Source: Derxia lacustris | GTDB taxonomy: Bacteria; Pseudomonadota; Gammaproteobacteria; Burkholderiales; Burkholderiaceae_E | DNA length: 64,000 nucleotides | Assembly (NCBI RefSeq): GCF_002105195.1 | Contig: NZ_MUHU01000002.1 | Span: 186,001-250,000 of the forward strand | Direction: 5' to 3' | Shown here: positions 44,328-53,780 of the stretch, piece after piece | How the letters are laid out: each line of letters opens with the position of its first letter | Numbering within the stretch: the stretch's first letter is position 1 | The notes under the pieces: model-generated | What the model was told of the DNA's origin: nothing | The model's database searches: none | The model's input: only the letters and a program-made list of their open reading frames with translations | Position numbers and translations under genes: made by a program

Positions 44328-44825
44328 TTGCGAAGCTTCAACAGGCTTTGTCCGGCGTTCATCCGGATTGGAATGCCGGCATCGACATCGTCGCCACCGA
44401 CGACTGGACCGGCCCGCTGGCGGCGCGCGGAAACGTCTTCCTGAGCGAGCACCGTGAAGCGCTGCTCTCTTTCCGTCTCCGCCCATCCCAGGCGTGGTGT
44501 CCAGGCCCAAGCCTGACCCCGGCACAGGCACTGCCCGCACAGGCCTCGGGAATTTTTCCCGAGTTTGGATTGCTGGAACATTTCACATTCATTTCGACTT
44601 GTCCGTGGATCGAAGCGTCCAGGTGGAAGCCGGGCAAGGAGGAGCGCGCCTGAGACTCCGGGCCCGGTCTACTCCGTCATCCAGCTGACATGCATGAAAC
44701 TGTCGCCCCCTACCCTGCGCCCATGTGCGCCGAGCGTGAAGCCGGTGCGGGCACCGGCCACTGGTCATGACGCCGCCGCCCCACCTCGCGGACGTCGACG
44801 CCGATCTCGATCCAGCGCGCTCGCG
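44328..44825. other. non-coding remnant region
   Basis: Nearly 500 bases with no recognisable protein in any frame and atypical, lower GC in part. A perfect hairpin CTCGGGAA-TTT-TTCCCGAG (44545-44563) lies inside and may terminate transcription. The stretch leads into the type I secretion ATPase fragment and is probably decayed DNA. Confidence 0.5.
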
Positions 44826-45060
44826 CGCTTCGACTTCACCTGGTTCATCCCTGCCGTCGTCAAGTCCCGGCGCCTGCTGGCCGAGGTGCCGCTCGCGCCG
44901 CTCGTGCTCCAGCTTGTCGGCCTCGTGACGCTCGCGATCATGTGGCTCGGCGACATCTCCTGAACACGCGCACCGGTATCGAGGGCAACCGCACGCGGAT
45001 CCCGCGGCTCACGGGCCGCGTCGAGTTCGCCCACAGCTGGACCGACTGGCAGTCGGCCCG
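44826..45060 (+). pseudogene. fragment of an HlyB-type type I secretion ABC transporter
   Basis: Two conserved pieces of an RTX-toxin exporter ATPase are joined. Piece A (44826-44930) encodes RFDFTWFIPAVVKSRRLL, the start of the membrane domain, through LVLQLVGLVT. Piece B (from 44945) encodes WLGDI and, after a two-base frameshift, LNTRTG and PRLTGRVEF, which normally precede the nucleotide-binding domain. Roughly 300 codons between them are missing and no Walker motifs follow. It is non-functional. Its presence implies that a type I secretion locus once stood here. Confidence 0.75.
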
Positions 45061-45126
45061 GCTGCGCCTCGTGCTGCTCGATGGTCTGCCGCCGTGCCGT
45101 CCCGATCCTTCCGACGGAGCCCACCC

Positions 45127-45183
45127 ATGACGCTCTGCTTCGCCAGCAGATTCGTTCAACAGGTGCTCAAGCCATCCCGCTGA
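45127..45183 (+). pseudogene. C-terminal scrap of a third lipoprotein paralogue
   Basis: Eighteen codons end in RFVQQVLKPSR and a stop. The two complete lipoproteins downstream end in VFVEQVLRPAP and TFVQRILRPRP at the same spot, so this is most likely the surviving tail of an upstream tandem copy. Confidence 0.6.
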
Positions 45184-45206
45184 GCCGCCGCACACGCACC
45201 CGCCCA

Positions 45207-46043
45207 ATGAACACTCCCCGCGCCCTGCGCCTCGGCGCCCTCGCCCTCCCCGTCCTCCTCACCGCCTGCGCGGGGCCGCCGGTGCGGTACGAGCCCGAGG
45301 CATGGAAGCCCTGGCAGCAGCGATGCGCCCGGGCCGGCGTCTTCATTCACCGCACGGTGGACAACGTCGAGGGCGTGCTGCTCATGAAGCCGCGCCCGGC
45401 GCGGCCCAATCTCGACCGCCAGTTCGATCTCGACGATCCCTACGGCAACGATGTCGGCGGCGACGAGTACATCGCGATGTTCCTGCGCAGCGCGCGCCGC
45501 AGTGCGCTGCCGCCGTCGCCGGCCCTCCCGGGCATCCCGCCGCGCGCGGGCTACCGCTACGTCGAGATGGTCGATCCGGCCGATGGTCGCCGCTACCGCT
45601 ATTCGGGCGAGCTGGGGCCGTTGCCGGCGGCAGCGATCGTGCCGACCGACCTGCCCTGGCTCATGAAGGTCGGCGTGGGGGGCAGGCCCGTGCGCACGGA
45701 GCTTCCACGCGCCGAGTTCCATCTGCGCCGCGAGCCGGCGCCCGGCCCCGCGCCGCGCTACGGCGTGACCTGGGAGGACATCTCCACGCGCGAGGAGCGC
45801 CAGCTCTGGATCGCGGGCAGCTCGCTCAAGGTGGTGGACCTCCAGACCGGCGAGGTGATCGCGGAGCGCATCGGCTACATGGCCAGGATGTACCGCAGCG
45901 ACGCGCCCTGGCACAGCGCCACCGACTACGCCTGTCCGGGCTTCACCCGCATCCCGGGCGATGGCCTGCGCTTCGAGGGTCCGCCCGCCCAGGCCGGCCA
46001 GACCCAGGTCTTTGTCGAACAGGTGCTGAGGCCCGCGCCATGA
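45207..46043 (+). CDS. putative lipoprotein, tandem copy 1
   Basis: A 278-residue protein with a lipobox VLLTACAG (lipidated Cys near residue 21). The body has GVFIHRTVDNVEGVLL, FDLDDPYGNDVGGDEYI, a segment GYRYVEMVDPADGRRYRYSGEL, and the strongly conserved WIAGSSLKVVDLQTGEVIAERIGYM near the C-terminus. No Asp follows the Cys, so outer-membrane sorting is expected. About half of its residues are shared with the next gene. I do not recognise a named family. Proteins duplicated in tandem next to a lipase-like ORF could be immunity proteins, but this is speculative. The stop overlaps a possible start of copy 2. Confidence 0.8.
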   Translation: MNTPRALRLGALALPVLLTACAGPPVRYEPEAWKPWQQRCARAGVFIHRTVDNVEGVLLMKPRPARPNLDRQFDLDDPYGNDVGGDEYIAMFLRSARRSALPPSPALPGIPPRAGYRYVEMVDPADGRRYRYSGELGPLPAAAIVPTDLPWLMKVGVGGRPVRTELPRAEFHLRREPAPGPAPRYGVTWEDISTREERQLWIAGSSLKVVDLQTGEVIAERIGYMARMYRSDAPWHSATDYACPGFTRIPGDGLRFEGPPAQAGQTQVFVEQVLRPAP

Positions 46044-46081
46044 CGGGCCCGCACCGCACCCCATCCCCACGGAGAACCCGC

Positions 46082-46903
46082 ATGCGCAATGCCTGTTCCA
46101 GCGCACTCGCGGCCGGCGTCGCCGCCGCGCTTTTGTCCGGCTGCGTCACCGGCATGATCGAGCAGTACCAGGCCCGCAACCAGAGCAAGGCCGCCGTCGC
46201 CCGCTGGCAGGAGCACTGCAAGAAGGCCGGCGTCTTCATCCACCGCACCGTCGAGGATGTCGACGGCATCTTCGTGCTCAAGAAGCCGGTCGACGCCCTC
46301 AACCGCGGCGGGCAGTTCATCCTCGACGACCCCTACGGGGCCGACATCAGCGGCGACGGCTATATCGAAGGACTGCTGCGCATCGGCGACGAGGAGATTG
46401 GCTCGATCCAGGATTACGTCGTCACGCGCTCGCGCCGCCCCGGCTACCGCTACGTCGATGCGATTGACTCGTCCAATGGCGTGCGCTACCGCTATACCGG
46501 CAGGTACAAGGCCATCAAGACGCCAAACCTCAACGATCCGAAGATCCAGGACGAGCTGCGCCGCAATCCCGGGGTCGATCTGAACCGCTACGAGTTTGTG
46601 ATGACCCGCCGACCCGCGCCCGATCCCGCGCCGCGCTACGGCCTCACCCGGGACGACATCTCCACCCACGAAGACCGACTGCTCTGGATCGCCGGCAGCT
46701 CCCTCAAGGTCGTCGATCTCCAGACCGGTGAGGTCATCGCCGAGCGCATCGGCTACATGGTCGATCCCGGCCAAGACCGCTATATCGGGCCGCAATCGCC
46801 CTGGTTCGAGGCCGCCTATTACTCATGCCCTGCATTCACACGCGGTTTTCAGCTCCGGCAGACAAGCACATTCGTCCAACGAATTCTCAGGCCCCGGCCC
46901 TAA
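46082..46903 (+). CDS. putative lipoprotein, tandem copy 2
   Basis: A 273-residue paralogue of the preceding protein with lipobox ALLSGC (Cys near residue 21). It shares GVFIHRTVEDVDGIFVL, LDDPYGADISGDGYI, GYRYVDAIDSSNGVRYRYTG, RYGLTRDDISTHEDRLLWIAGSSLKV and the QTGEVIAERIGYM block. The start at 46082 has a GGAG site; an alternative ATG at 46040 overlaps the previous stop. It ends 25 bases before the truncated lipase-like gene. Confidence 0.8.
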   Translation: MRNACSSALAAGVAAALLSGCVTGMIEQYQARNQSKAAVARWQEHCKKAGVFIHRTVEDVDGIFVLKKPVDALNRGGQFILDDPYGADISGDGYIEGLLRIGDEEIGSIQDYVVTRSRRPGYRYVDAIDSSNGVRYRYTGRYKAIKTPNLNDPKIQDELRRNPGVDLNRYEFVMTRRPAPDPAPRYGLTRDDISTHEDRLLWIAGSSLKVVDLQTGEVIAERIGYMVDPGQDRYIGPQSPWFEAAYYSCPAFTRGFQLRQTSTFVQRILRPRP

Positions 46904-46928
46904 TCAGTGATTTCAGAAAGCGCTAACC

Positions 46929-47228
46929 ATGACTACTCCAACCGTGGCCGAGCTACTTGGATATGCCAATCTCCAGATGGCGGCTGAAGCATTTCTGACG
47001 ATAGGCAAAGACCCCGCCACCGGAACCGAGCTGGAAGAAGCACTAACCAGAGGGAATGAGCGTGCCAGCCGATTTACCTCCGTCCAGGCAACGCAGTTCC
47101 TGGACGAATGGGACGTCCTTGCCCAGCACTCCACCAACACCGGCTTCAGCGGCACGGTCTTCCGGCGCGGTGAAGGTGCCAACGCCGAATACGTCCTCAG
47201 CTTCCGCAGCACCGAATTCCTCGACGAC
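46929..47228 (+). pseudogene. truncated N-terminus of an RTX-lipase-like protein
   Basis: The first 100 codons (TVAELLGYANLQMAAEAFL, ALTRGNERASRFTSVQATQFLDEWDV, TGFSGTVFRR and YVLSFRSTEFLDD) resemble the N-terminus of large secreted lipase/RTX calcium-binding proteins. After FRSTEFLDD the similarity stops abruptly and the frame runs into an unrelated transposase scrap until a stop at 47429. The catalytic GxSxG part and any calcium repeats are gone. With the exporter fragment upstream, this is the likely substrate gene of a lost type I secretion system. Confidence 0.65.
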
Positions 47229-47278
47229 TGCGCGCGCCGACTTGAGCCGGATGACGCAGCGCCGGATCGCCCGGCACG

Positions 47279-47425
47279 CCGGGCGATTTGCTGCACATCG
47301 ACACCCGGAAACTCGGGCAAAGCCAAGGCGGTGCGCCACTGCGCCGCGCTCGGCGTCACCGGGAAGCGGCTGCGCTCGGCGCTGCACGAGTGGGCCCATG
47401 CGCGGAGCTGTCGGCAAACAAGCTC
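47279..47425 (+). mobile_element. IS481-type transposase remnant
   Basis: In the frame starting near 47279 the sequence encodes TPGDLLHIDTRKLG, the DDE-domain entry motif of IS481/IS3-like transposases, followed after a frame change by GVTGKRL. Only about 150 bases survive; no terminal repeats are visible. It sits exactly where the lipase-like gene is broken and may be the cause of that break. Confidence 0.6.
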
Positions 47426-47507
47426 TTGAAGCCTCGCACCTAGGGCACACTGCGCGCGCCCGCCGGCCACCTCCGGTTGCCGGGCCCGCCGAAGCCCCGT
47501 CATCCCC

Positions 47508-48802
47508 ATGCCACCCAAGCTTTTCCTCGCACTGATCGGCGCCAGCCTTGCGGCGGCGCTGCTGGCCGCACTGGCGCTGCGCCTCTGGCTCACGCGGCGC
47601 CGGCTGGCGCGCGAACTGGCCGAACTGCGCCAGCGCCTCGCGCGCGAAGCCGCCGACCGCGAACGCGCGCTCAGCCTCGCGCGCACCGAGGGCGAGCTGC
47701 TCGACGCCCTGGTCACCGAGCTGCACGGTCCGGCCATGATGCTGGCGCGCGCCACCGACACCCTGGCGCAGGACGCCGCCGGCAGCGCCGGCCAGCGCCT
47801 GGCCGACAGCCTGCGCCGCTCGGCCCGGCTGATCGACGGCACGCTGTCGACGCTGGCCGACCGCATGCTGCTGCAGGACGGCCGGCTCAAGCTGGCCGCC
47901 GCGCCGGTCGATGTGCCGGTGCTGATGCATGAACTGGTCGACCGGCGCCGCGCCAGCGCCGGCCCGTCGGGCGCGCTGCCGCGACTCGACATCACCGCCT
48001 TCGGCAACCAGTGCGTGCTGGCCGACCGCGACCGGCTGGCCCAGCTGCTCGGCCAGCTGCTCGATTCGGCGCTGGCCCAGGCCGATGCGCGCGGCGTGGC
48101 GGTCGAGCTGACCGAGACCGTCGTCGCACCCAAGCGGCTGGCGCTGCGCATCGACATGCGCAGCGCCGCCGTGGTCCATCCCGACCATGCCGCCGTGCTC
48201 ACCCTGCTGCCCACGCTCGAACCGCTGCCGCCCGGCCTCGGCGCCAAGGGGCTGGCGCTGTCCAATGCGCGCCGGCTGGCCACGCTGATGAACGGCCGGC
48301 TCGACATCAGCCTGGGCAAGAGCGATCTGCTGATCCGCTTCGACGTGGAACTGCCGGTCGCCGAAGTGTCGGAAATCGCCACCCTGCCGCAGCCGCGCAG
48401 CGAGCCCGCCGCGCCCGAGCCGCGCGTGGCCGGACTGCGCCGCGTACTGCTGGTGGAGGACAACCGCATCACCCAGTTCATCACCGTCGACACGCTGACG
48501 CGCATGGGTTTCGAGGTGAGCAGCGCCGGCGATGGCGCCGAGGCGCTGGCGCTGCTCGACCGGCTCGACGTGGATCTGGTGCTGACCGATTGCGACATGC
48601 CCGACATCGACGGCCCCGAACTCGCGCGCCGGCTGCGCGCCGATCCGCGCCATGTGGGCCTGACCATCATCGCGGTCACGGTCGACGACTCGGAGCGCAT
48701 GCGCGCCAGCTGTCTGGCCGCCGGCATGGACGGCTTTCTGGCCAAGCCGATCGAGCCGCACAAGTTGCAGCAGCTGTTCGACCGGCTGCCGCAGCGGCGC
48801 GA

Positions 48803-48806
<4 letters not shown>
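47508..48806 (+). CDS. hybrid sensor protein with degenerate kinase and intact receiver domain
   Basis: A 432-residue protein: one membrane segment (FLALIGASLAAALLAALALRLWL), a basic coiled coil, a HisKA-like helix pair, an ATPase-like domain and a C-terminal receiver. The HisKA box, normally HELRTP, reads TELHGP at 70-75, so the phospho-accepting His is lost, and the ATPase N-box and G-boxes are eroded (only GLALSNARRLATLMNG remains). The receiver looks functional: VEDN, Asp361 in LTDCDMP, Thr391 and Lys413 in AKPI. It probably acts as a phosphate sink or is driven by another kinase. Its stop overlaps the convergent queG stop (CTAG). Confidence 0.85.
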
Positions 48807-50092
<1,286 letters not shown>

Positions 50093-50184
50093 CGCCAACT
50101 CGTCTGCCCGGCGCGCGCAACATGGCTGTTGCCATGCGCCCACGGCGGCGCTTTTTCATCCTTTGAACCGATCGAGGCCCGAGT

Positions 50185-50700
50185 ATGAATTCACCTCTCG
50201 CGACGCTCGCGGTCAGCCTGCCCGATGCCGCCGCCACCGATGCGCTCGGCGCGCGCCTTGCCGCCGTGCTGCGCGCGCCGCTGCATCTGCAACTGCACGG
50301 CGACCTCGGCGCCGGCAAGACGAGCTTTGTGCGCGCCGTGCTGCGGGCGCTCGGTCATGCGGGGCCAGTCAAGAGCCCGACCTACGCCATCGTCGAGGGT
50401 TACAGCCTTGAACCGAACTTGCGCACAACCGAGAACGATTCGAGAATTGCGTTCTACCACTTTGATTTTTATCGGTTTAACCGTGATGAGGACTGGCTCG
50501 ATGCTGGCTTGCGCGAATACTTCGCCGCCGATGCGGTCTGTGCCGTCGAATGGCCCGAGAACGCCGGCGCGCTGCTGCCGGCGCCCGATCTGGCCCTGCA
50601 TCTCGATTACGCCGATGACGGCCGCCTCGCGCGGCTCGATGCCTACAGCGAACGGGGGCGCGAATGTCTGAACGCGCTGGCAAGCCCACGGGCGACATGA
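50185..50700 (+). CDS. tsaE: tRNA threonylcarbamoyladenosine biosynthesis ATPase TsaE
   Basis: A 171-residue P-loop protein with Walker A GDLGAGKTSF, the SPTYAIVEGY switch and HFDFYRF. It works with TsaB and TsaD in t6A37 modification of tRNA. An extra loop EPNLRTTENDSRIA (about 74-88) follows the switch and its coding DNA (50410-50500) is markedly less GC-rich than the rest. The stop overlaps the amiC start (ATGA). Confidence 0.95.
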   Translation: MNSPLATLAVSLPDAAATDALGARLAAVLRAPLHLQLHGDLGAGKTSFVRAVLRALGHAGPVKSPTYAIVEGYSLEPNLRTTENDSRIAFYHFDFYRFNRDEDWLDAGLREYFAADAVCAVEWPENAGALLPAPDLALHLDYADDGRLARLDAYSERGRECLNALASPRAT

Positions 50701-52181
50701 ACCGCCTCTTCGATCGTCGCCGCGTGCTGCGCGCCGGCGGTGCCGCCTTGCTGCTGCCGCTGGCGGCGCCGCAGGCCGCACGCGCCGCGCAGATCGCCGC
50801 CGTGCGCGTCTGGCCGGCGGCCGACTACACCCGCGTCACGCTCGAACACGACAACGAGATCCGCTTCAGCCATTTCATGGTCGACAACCCCGACCGGCTG
50901 GTGGTCGACGTCGAAGGCCTCGATCTCAACGCCACGCTGCGCGACCTGGTCTCCAAGATCACGCCCAACGATCCCTACATCCGCGCGGTGCGCGTGGGCC
51001 AGAACCGGCCGCGCGTGGTGCGCCTGGTGCTCGACCTCAAGCAGCGCGTGCGGCCGCAGGTGTTTTCCGTGGAGCCGGTGGCGCAGTTCCGGCATCGACT
51101 CATCTTCGACCTGTATCCGGCCGAGCCGAGCGATCCGCTGATGCAGCTGGCGCAAGGCGGCGACGCGCCGCCCGCCACCGACCCGCAGCAGCCGGCGCGC
51201 GCCGCCGCCAGCTCGCCGCTGCCCGAGCCGCCCGCCGGCCCGGCGCCGCTCGCGCGTGCCAACGAGCCCGGCAATGGCGACTGGATCACCCGCATCGATC
51301 CCGAGACCGGCGGCCGCGTAACGCAGACGCCACCCGCCGCCAATCCGGCCGATGCCGCACGCGGCGCCCACGCGCCGGCCACGCCGCCGTCGGCCGCCAA
51401 CCGCCCGCCCGCGCCGGCGCTGGCCGATCCGCGCCCGTCGGTGGCGCGGCTCGTCACCATTGCGCTCGACCCCGGCCACGGCGGCGAAGACCCGGGCGCG
51501 ACCGGCGCCAGCGGCAGCTACGAAAAGAACGTGGTGCTCGAAATCGCCCAGCGCCTGCGCCGCAAGCTCGATGCCGAGGCCAATGTGCGCGTCTTCATGA
51601 CCCGCGACGACGACTACTTCGTGCCGCTCAACGTGCGCGTGCAGAAGGCGCGCCGCGTGCAGGCCGACCTGTTCGTCAGCATCCACGCCGACGCCTTCAT
51701 CAACCGCGACGCGCGCGGCTCCAGCGTGTTCGCGCTCAGCGAAAGCGGCGCCTCGTCGGCCGCCGCCAAGTGGATTGCGCAGAAGGAAAACGACGCCGAC
51801 CTGATCGGCGGCGTCAACGTCGCCGCGCGCGACCGCCAGCTCGCCAGCGTGCTGCTCGACCTGTCGACCACCGCCCAGATCAACGACAGCCTCAAGCTCG
51901 GCCGCGCCGTGCTCGAGCACATCGGCAAGATCAACAAGCTGCACAAGGGCGATGTGGAGCAGGCCAGCTTCGCGGTGCTCAAGGCGCCCGACATCCCGTC
52001 CATCCTGGTCGAGACCGCCTTCATCTCGAACCCCGAGGAAGAGCGCCGCCTGAACGACGACGCCTATCAGGACAAGCTGGCCGACGCCATCGTGTCCGGC
52101 ATCCGGCGCTATTTCGCCAAGAATCCGCCGCTGGCCAAGAGCCGGCTCGCGGCGGCCGACGCGGCCGTGCGGCGCGGCTGA
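50697..52181 (+). CDS. amiC: N-acetylmuramoyl-L-alanine amidase AmiC
   Basis: A 494-residue cell-division amidase. A twin-arginine-type signal (RRRVLRAGGAALLLPLAAPQ), an AMIN domain (about 40-145, for septal targeting), a Pro/Ala-rich linker (150-250) and a C-terminal amidase_3 domain with zinc ligands in LDPGHGGEDPG, E in SYEKNVVLEIA, H in SIHADAF, and catalytic E in VETAFISNPEEE. It splits septal murein for daughter-cell separation. The start at 50697 is coupled to tsaE (ATGA); an alternative start at 50664 is possible. Confidence 0.94.
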   Translation: MNRLFDRRRVLRAGGAALLLPLAAPQAARAAQIAAVRVWPAADYTRVTLEHDNEIRFSHFMVDNPDRLVVDVEGLDLNATLRDLVSKITPNDPYIRAVRVGQNRPRVVRLVLDLKQRVRPQVFSVEPVAQFRHRLIFDLYPAEPSDPLMQLAQGGDAPPATDPQQPARAAASSPLPEPPAGPAPLARANEPGNGDWITRIDPETGGRVTQTPPAANPADAARGAHAPATPPSAANRPPAPALADPRPSVARLVTIALDPGHGGEDPGATGASGSYEKNVVLEIAQRLRRKLDAEANVRVFMTRDDDYFVPLNVRVQKARRVQADLFVSIHADAFINRDARGSSVFALSESGASSAAAKWIAQKENDADLIGGVNVAARDRQLASVLLDLSTTAQINDSLKLGRAVLEHIGKINKLHKGDVEQASFAVLKAPDIPSILVETAFISNPEEERRLNDDAYQDKLADAIVSGIRRYFAKNPPLAKSRLAAADAAVRRG

Positions 52182-52214
52182 CCGCCGCCTCGCGCCGCAA
52201 GACTTAACCGTAAC

Positions 52215-52236
52215 GGCGTGGCCGCAGCGCCACGCC
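52215..52236. terminator. hairpin between convergent genes
   Basis: GGCGTGGC (52215-52222), loop CGCAGC, GCCACGCC (52229-52236). No T-run follows on either strand; it could still end the amiC and DUF4337 transcripts. Confidence 0.45.
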
Positions 52237-52247
52237 GGGCGCTGCCG

Positions 52248-52853
52248 TCAGACGTGCAGCGCCGCCGCCGCCAGCCCCAGCGCCAATCCCGCCGCTCCCA
52301 GCCCGTACACCCCCAGCTGAAGCCACTTGCGCCGCGTCAGCAGCGCAATCGCCGACAGCGCGATCGCCACCTGCATCGCCGTCGTGGCCTGGGCCCAGCG
52401 GTGATGCACATGCAGCTGCCGCTCCGACTCGTGATCGAACTCGGCCGACTCGTGCTCGAGTGCCTCGGCCTCCTTCTTGATGCCTTCCTTCTCGCTCTTG
52501 TAGCGCTCGGCCTCGGCCTTGAGCCGCGCGATCTCGGCCACCACCGCCTCGTTCTGCGACTGGGCGCCGAGCAGGCCCATGCCCAGCTCGGCCAGGTTCT
52601 GCTTGCCGCTCTTCGACTGGTAGAAGGCCCAGCGGTCGGCCGCCTCGGTCTTCTTGATGGCCGCATCGTTCTTGGCCAGCGACGATGCCGCCTGGGTCGC
52701 GCCGCCCTCGTAGGCGAACAGCGCGCCCACCGTGGCCAGCACCGCCGTCGTCACCGCCACCCGGCTCGCGAACGGATCCTTGTCGCCATGCGCGGCGGCA
52801 TGCTCGATCTCGTGGTCATGCGGTCCATGCACATGGAAATGATCGCCAGACAT
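52248..52853 (-). CDS. DUF4337 domain-containing membrane protein
   Basis: A 201-residue protein with a His/Asp-rich cytoplasmic start (HFHVHGPHDHEIEH), membrane segment 1 (about 32-50, VAVTTAVLATVGALFAYE), a long charged coiled coil (about 60-150, YQSKSGKQNLAELG...EAERYKSEKEGIKKEAEALE), and two C-terminal membrane segments. This matches the DUF4337 family. The His-rich N-terminus could bind metal. The start at 52853 has a GGAG site. Function unknown. Confidence 0.88.
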   Translation of the reverse strand: MSGDHFHVHGPHDHEIEHAAAHGDKDPFASRVAVTTAVLATVGALFAYEGGATQAASSLAKNDAAIKKTEAADRWAFYQSKSGKQNLAELGMGLLGAQSQNEAVVAEIARLKAEAERYKSEKEGIKKEAEALEHESAEFDHESERQLHVHHRWAQATTAMQVAIALSAIALLTRRKWLQLGVYGLGAAGLALGLAAAALHV

Positions 52854-53230
52854 TCGCTTTGCTCCTGCGGATTGCGGGGCGGCCCGGGCCGCTGCCCGAT
52901 CGGTAGCGGCCATGCGTGGCCGACGGAAAAATCGGGGCCGGATTGTGCCGCAGGCAGAAGACCGCGCCATCGTCCGCGGCCGTGTCGCGGGTGGCGGATG
53001 TGACCGCCTCGCCCCCGTCGATCTCATGAAGATCACCGGTCTCGGCGCCCGCTGGCAGCAAGTCGCCTTCGACGGCCGGTCGCCCGACGCCTGCCCGAAG
53101 CCGGGCGTGCGGCGCCGCGCTGGCGCGATGCCGGCACTTGTGCGGTGCCGCACGAAGCTATCCTGAAGGGGAAAGCAGAGCGCCCCCCGCCCCTCCCGCA
53201 TGCGGGTCCGAGGCGTCAACCACAGCCCGC
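52854..53230. other. divergent intergenic region
   Basis: About 380 bases between the DUF4337 gene and the BLUF-like gene. It includes a GTGCGGTGCCGCAC palindrome at about 53139-53152 and a TATCCT box near 53158 that could be a -10 for the BLUF-like gene. No small gene or RNA was seen. Confidence 0.4.
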
Positions 53231-53638
53231 ATGATCGAACTCATCCACACCAGCGAACCCGGCGACAGCAACATCGCGGCCCGGATCGCGCAACTGGCGC
53301 GCGAATCGCGGCGCGGCAACCGCGCGGCCGGGCTTACCGGCCTGCTCATCTTCGACGGCTGGCGCTGCTGCGAATACCTCGAAGGCGAAGCCGAGGCGCT
53401 GGATCGGCGGCTCGGACTGCTCGCTGCCGATCCGGCGCTCGGCAGCGTCACCGTGCGCCATCGCGCACCGCTCGCGCTGCCTGAAAGGCGATTTCACGGC
53501 TGGAGCCTGAGCTTTGCCGAGCCGGCCGGCCCGCACAGCCTCGACGCCCTGTTCGCCAACCTCGGCCCGGCCTGCATCGTCCATCTGCTCGCGCTCATGC
53601 CCTGGCTCGACAGCGCGCCGGGCGGCGTCGGCGTCTGA
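53231..53638 (+). CDS. BLUF-domain-like protein lacking photocycle residues
   Basis: A 135-residue stand-alone BLUF-fold protein. The RRGNRAAGLTGLLIFDGWR region keeps the conserved Asn30 and LTGLL strand, CEYLEGE and RRFHGWSLSF also fit the fold. The flavin-switch Tyr expected in the first strand (LIYxS) is His6 (LIHTS), and the partner Gln (FxQxLEG) is Glu48 (CCEYLEG). Both are essential for the classical BLUF photoreaction, so it is probably light-insensitive or has altered chemistry. No effector domain is attached; the GGDEF-EAL gene lies 142 bases downstream and is the only obvious output partner. Confidence 0.75.
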   Translation: MIELIHTSEPGDSNIAARIAQLARESRRGNRAAGLTGLLIFDGWRCCEYLEGEAEALDRRLGLLAADPALGSVTVRHRAPLALPERRFHGWSLSFAEPAGPHSLDALFANLGPACIVHLLALMPWLDSAPGGVGV

Positions 53639-53780
53639 CGCGCCGGGCAGGTTCCGCCTCGCCGCCTCGCCCGCCACCCGTCGCCTCGCACGCCGCCTTC
53701 GCGCCGGATCGCCCGATCAGGTGCCGATCCGCCCGGCTTAGCCGGCTCAAGCCCTGCTGCCCGACGGCCGTCAACCGTTC

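Noticed and set aside
44359-44637. 92-residue minus-strand ORF in the remnant region
   Set aside because: No ribosome site, no recognisable features and atypical composition; likely chance in decayed DNA.
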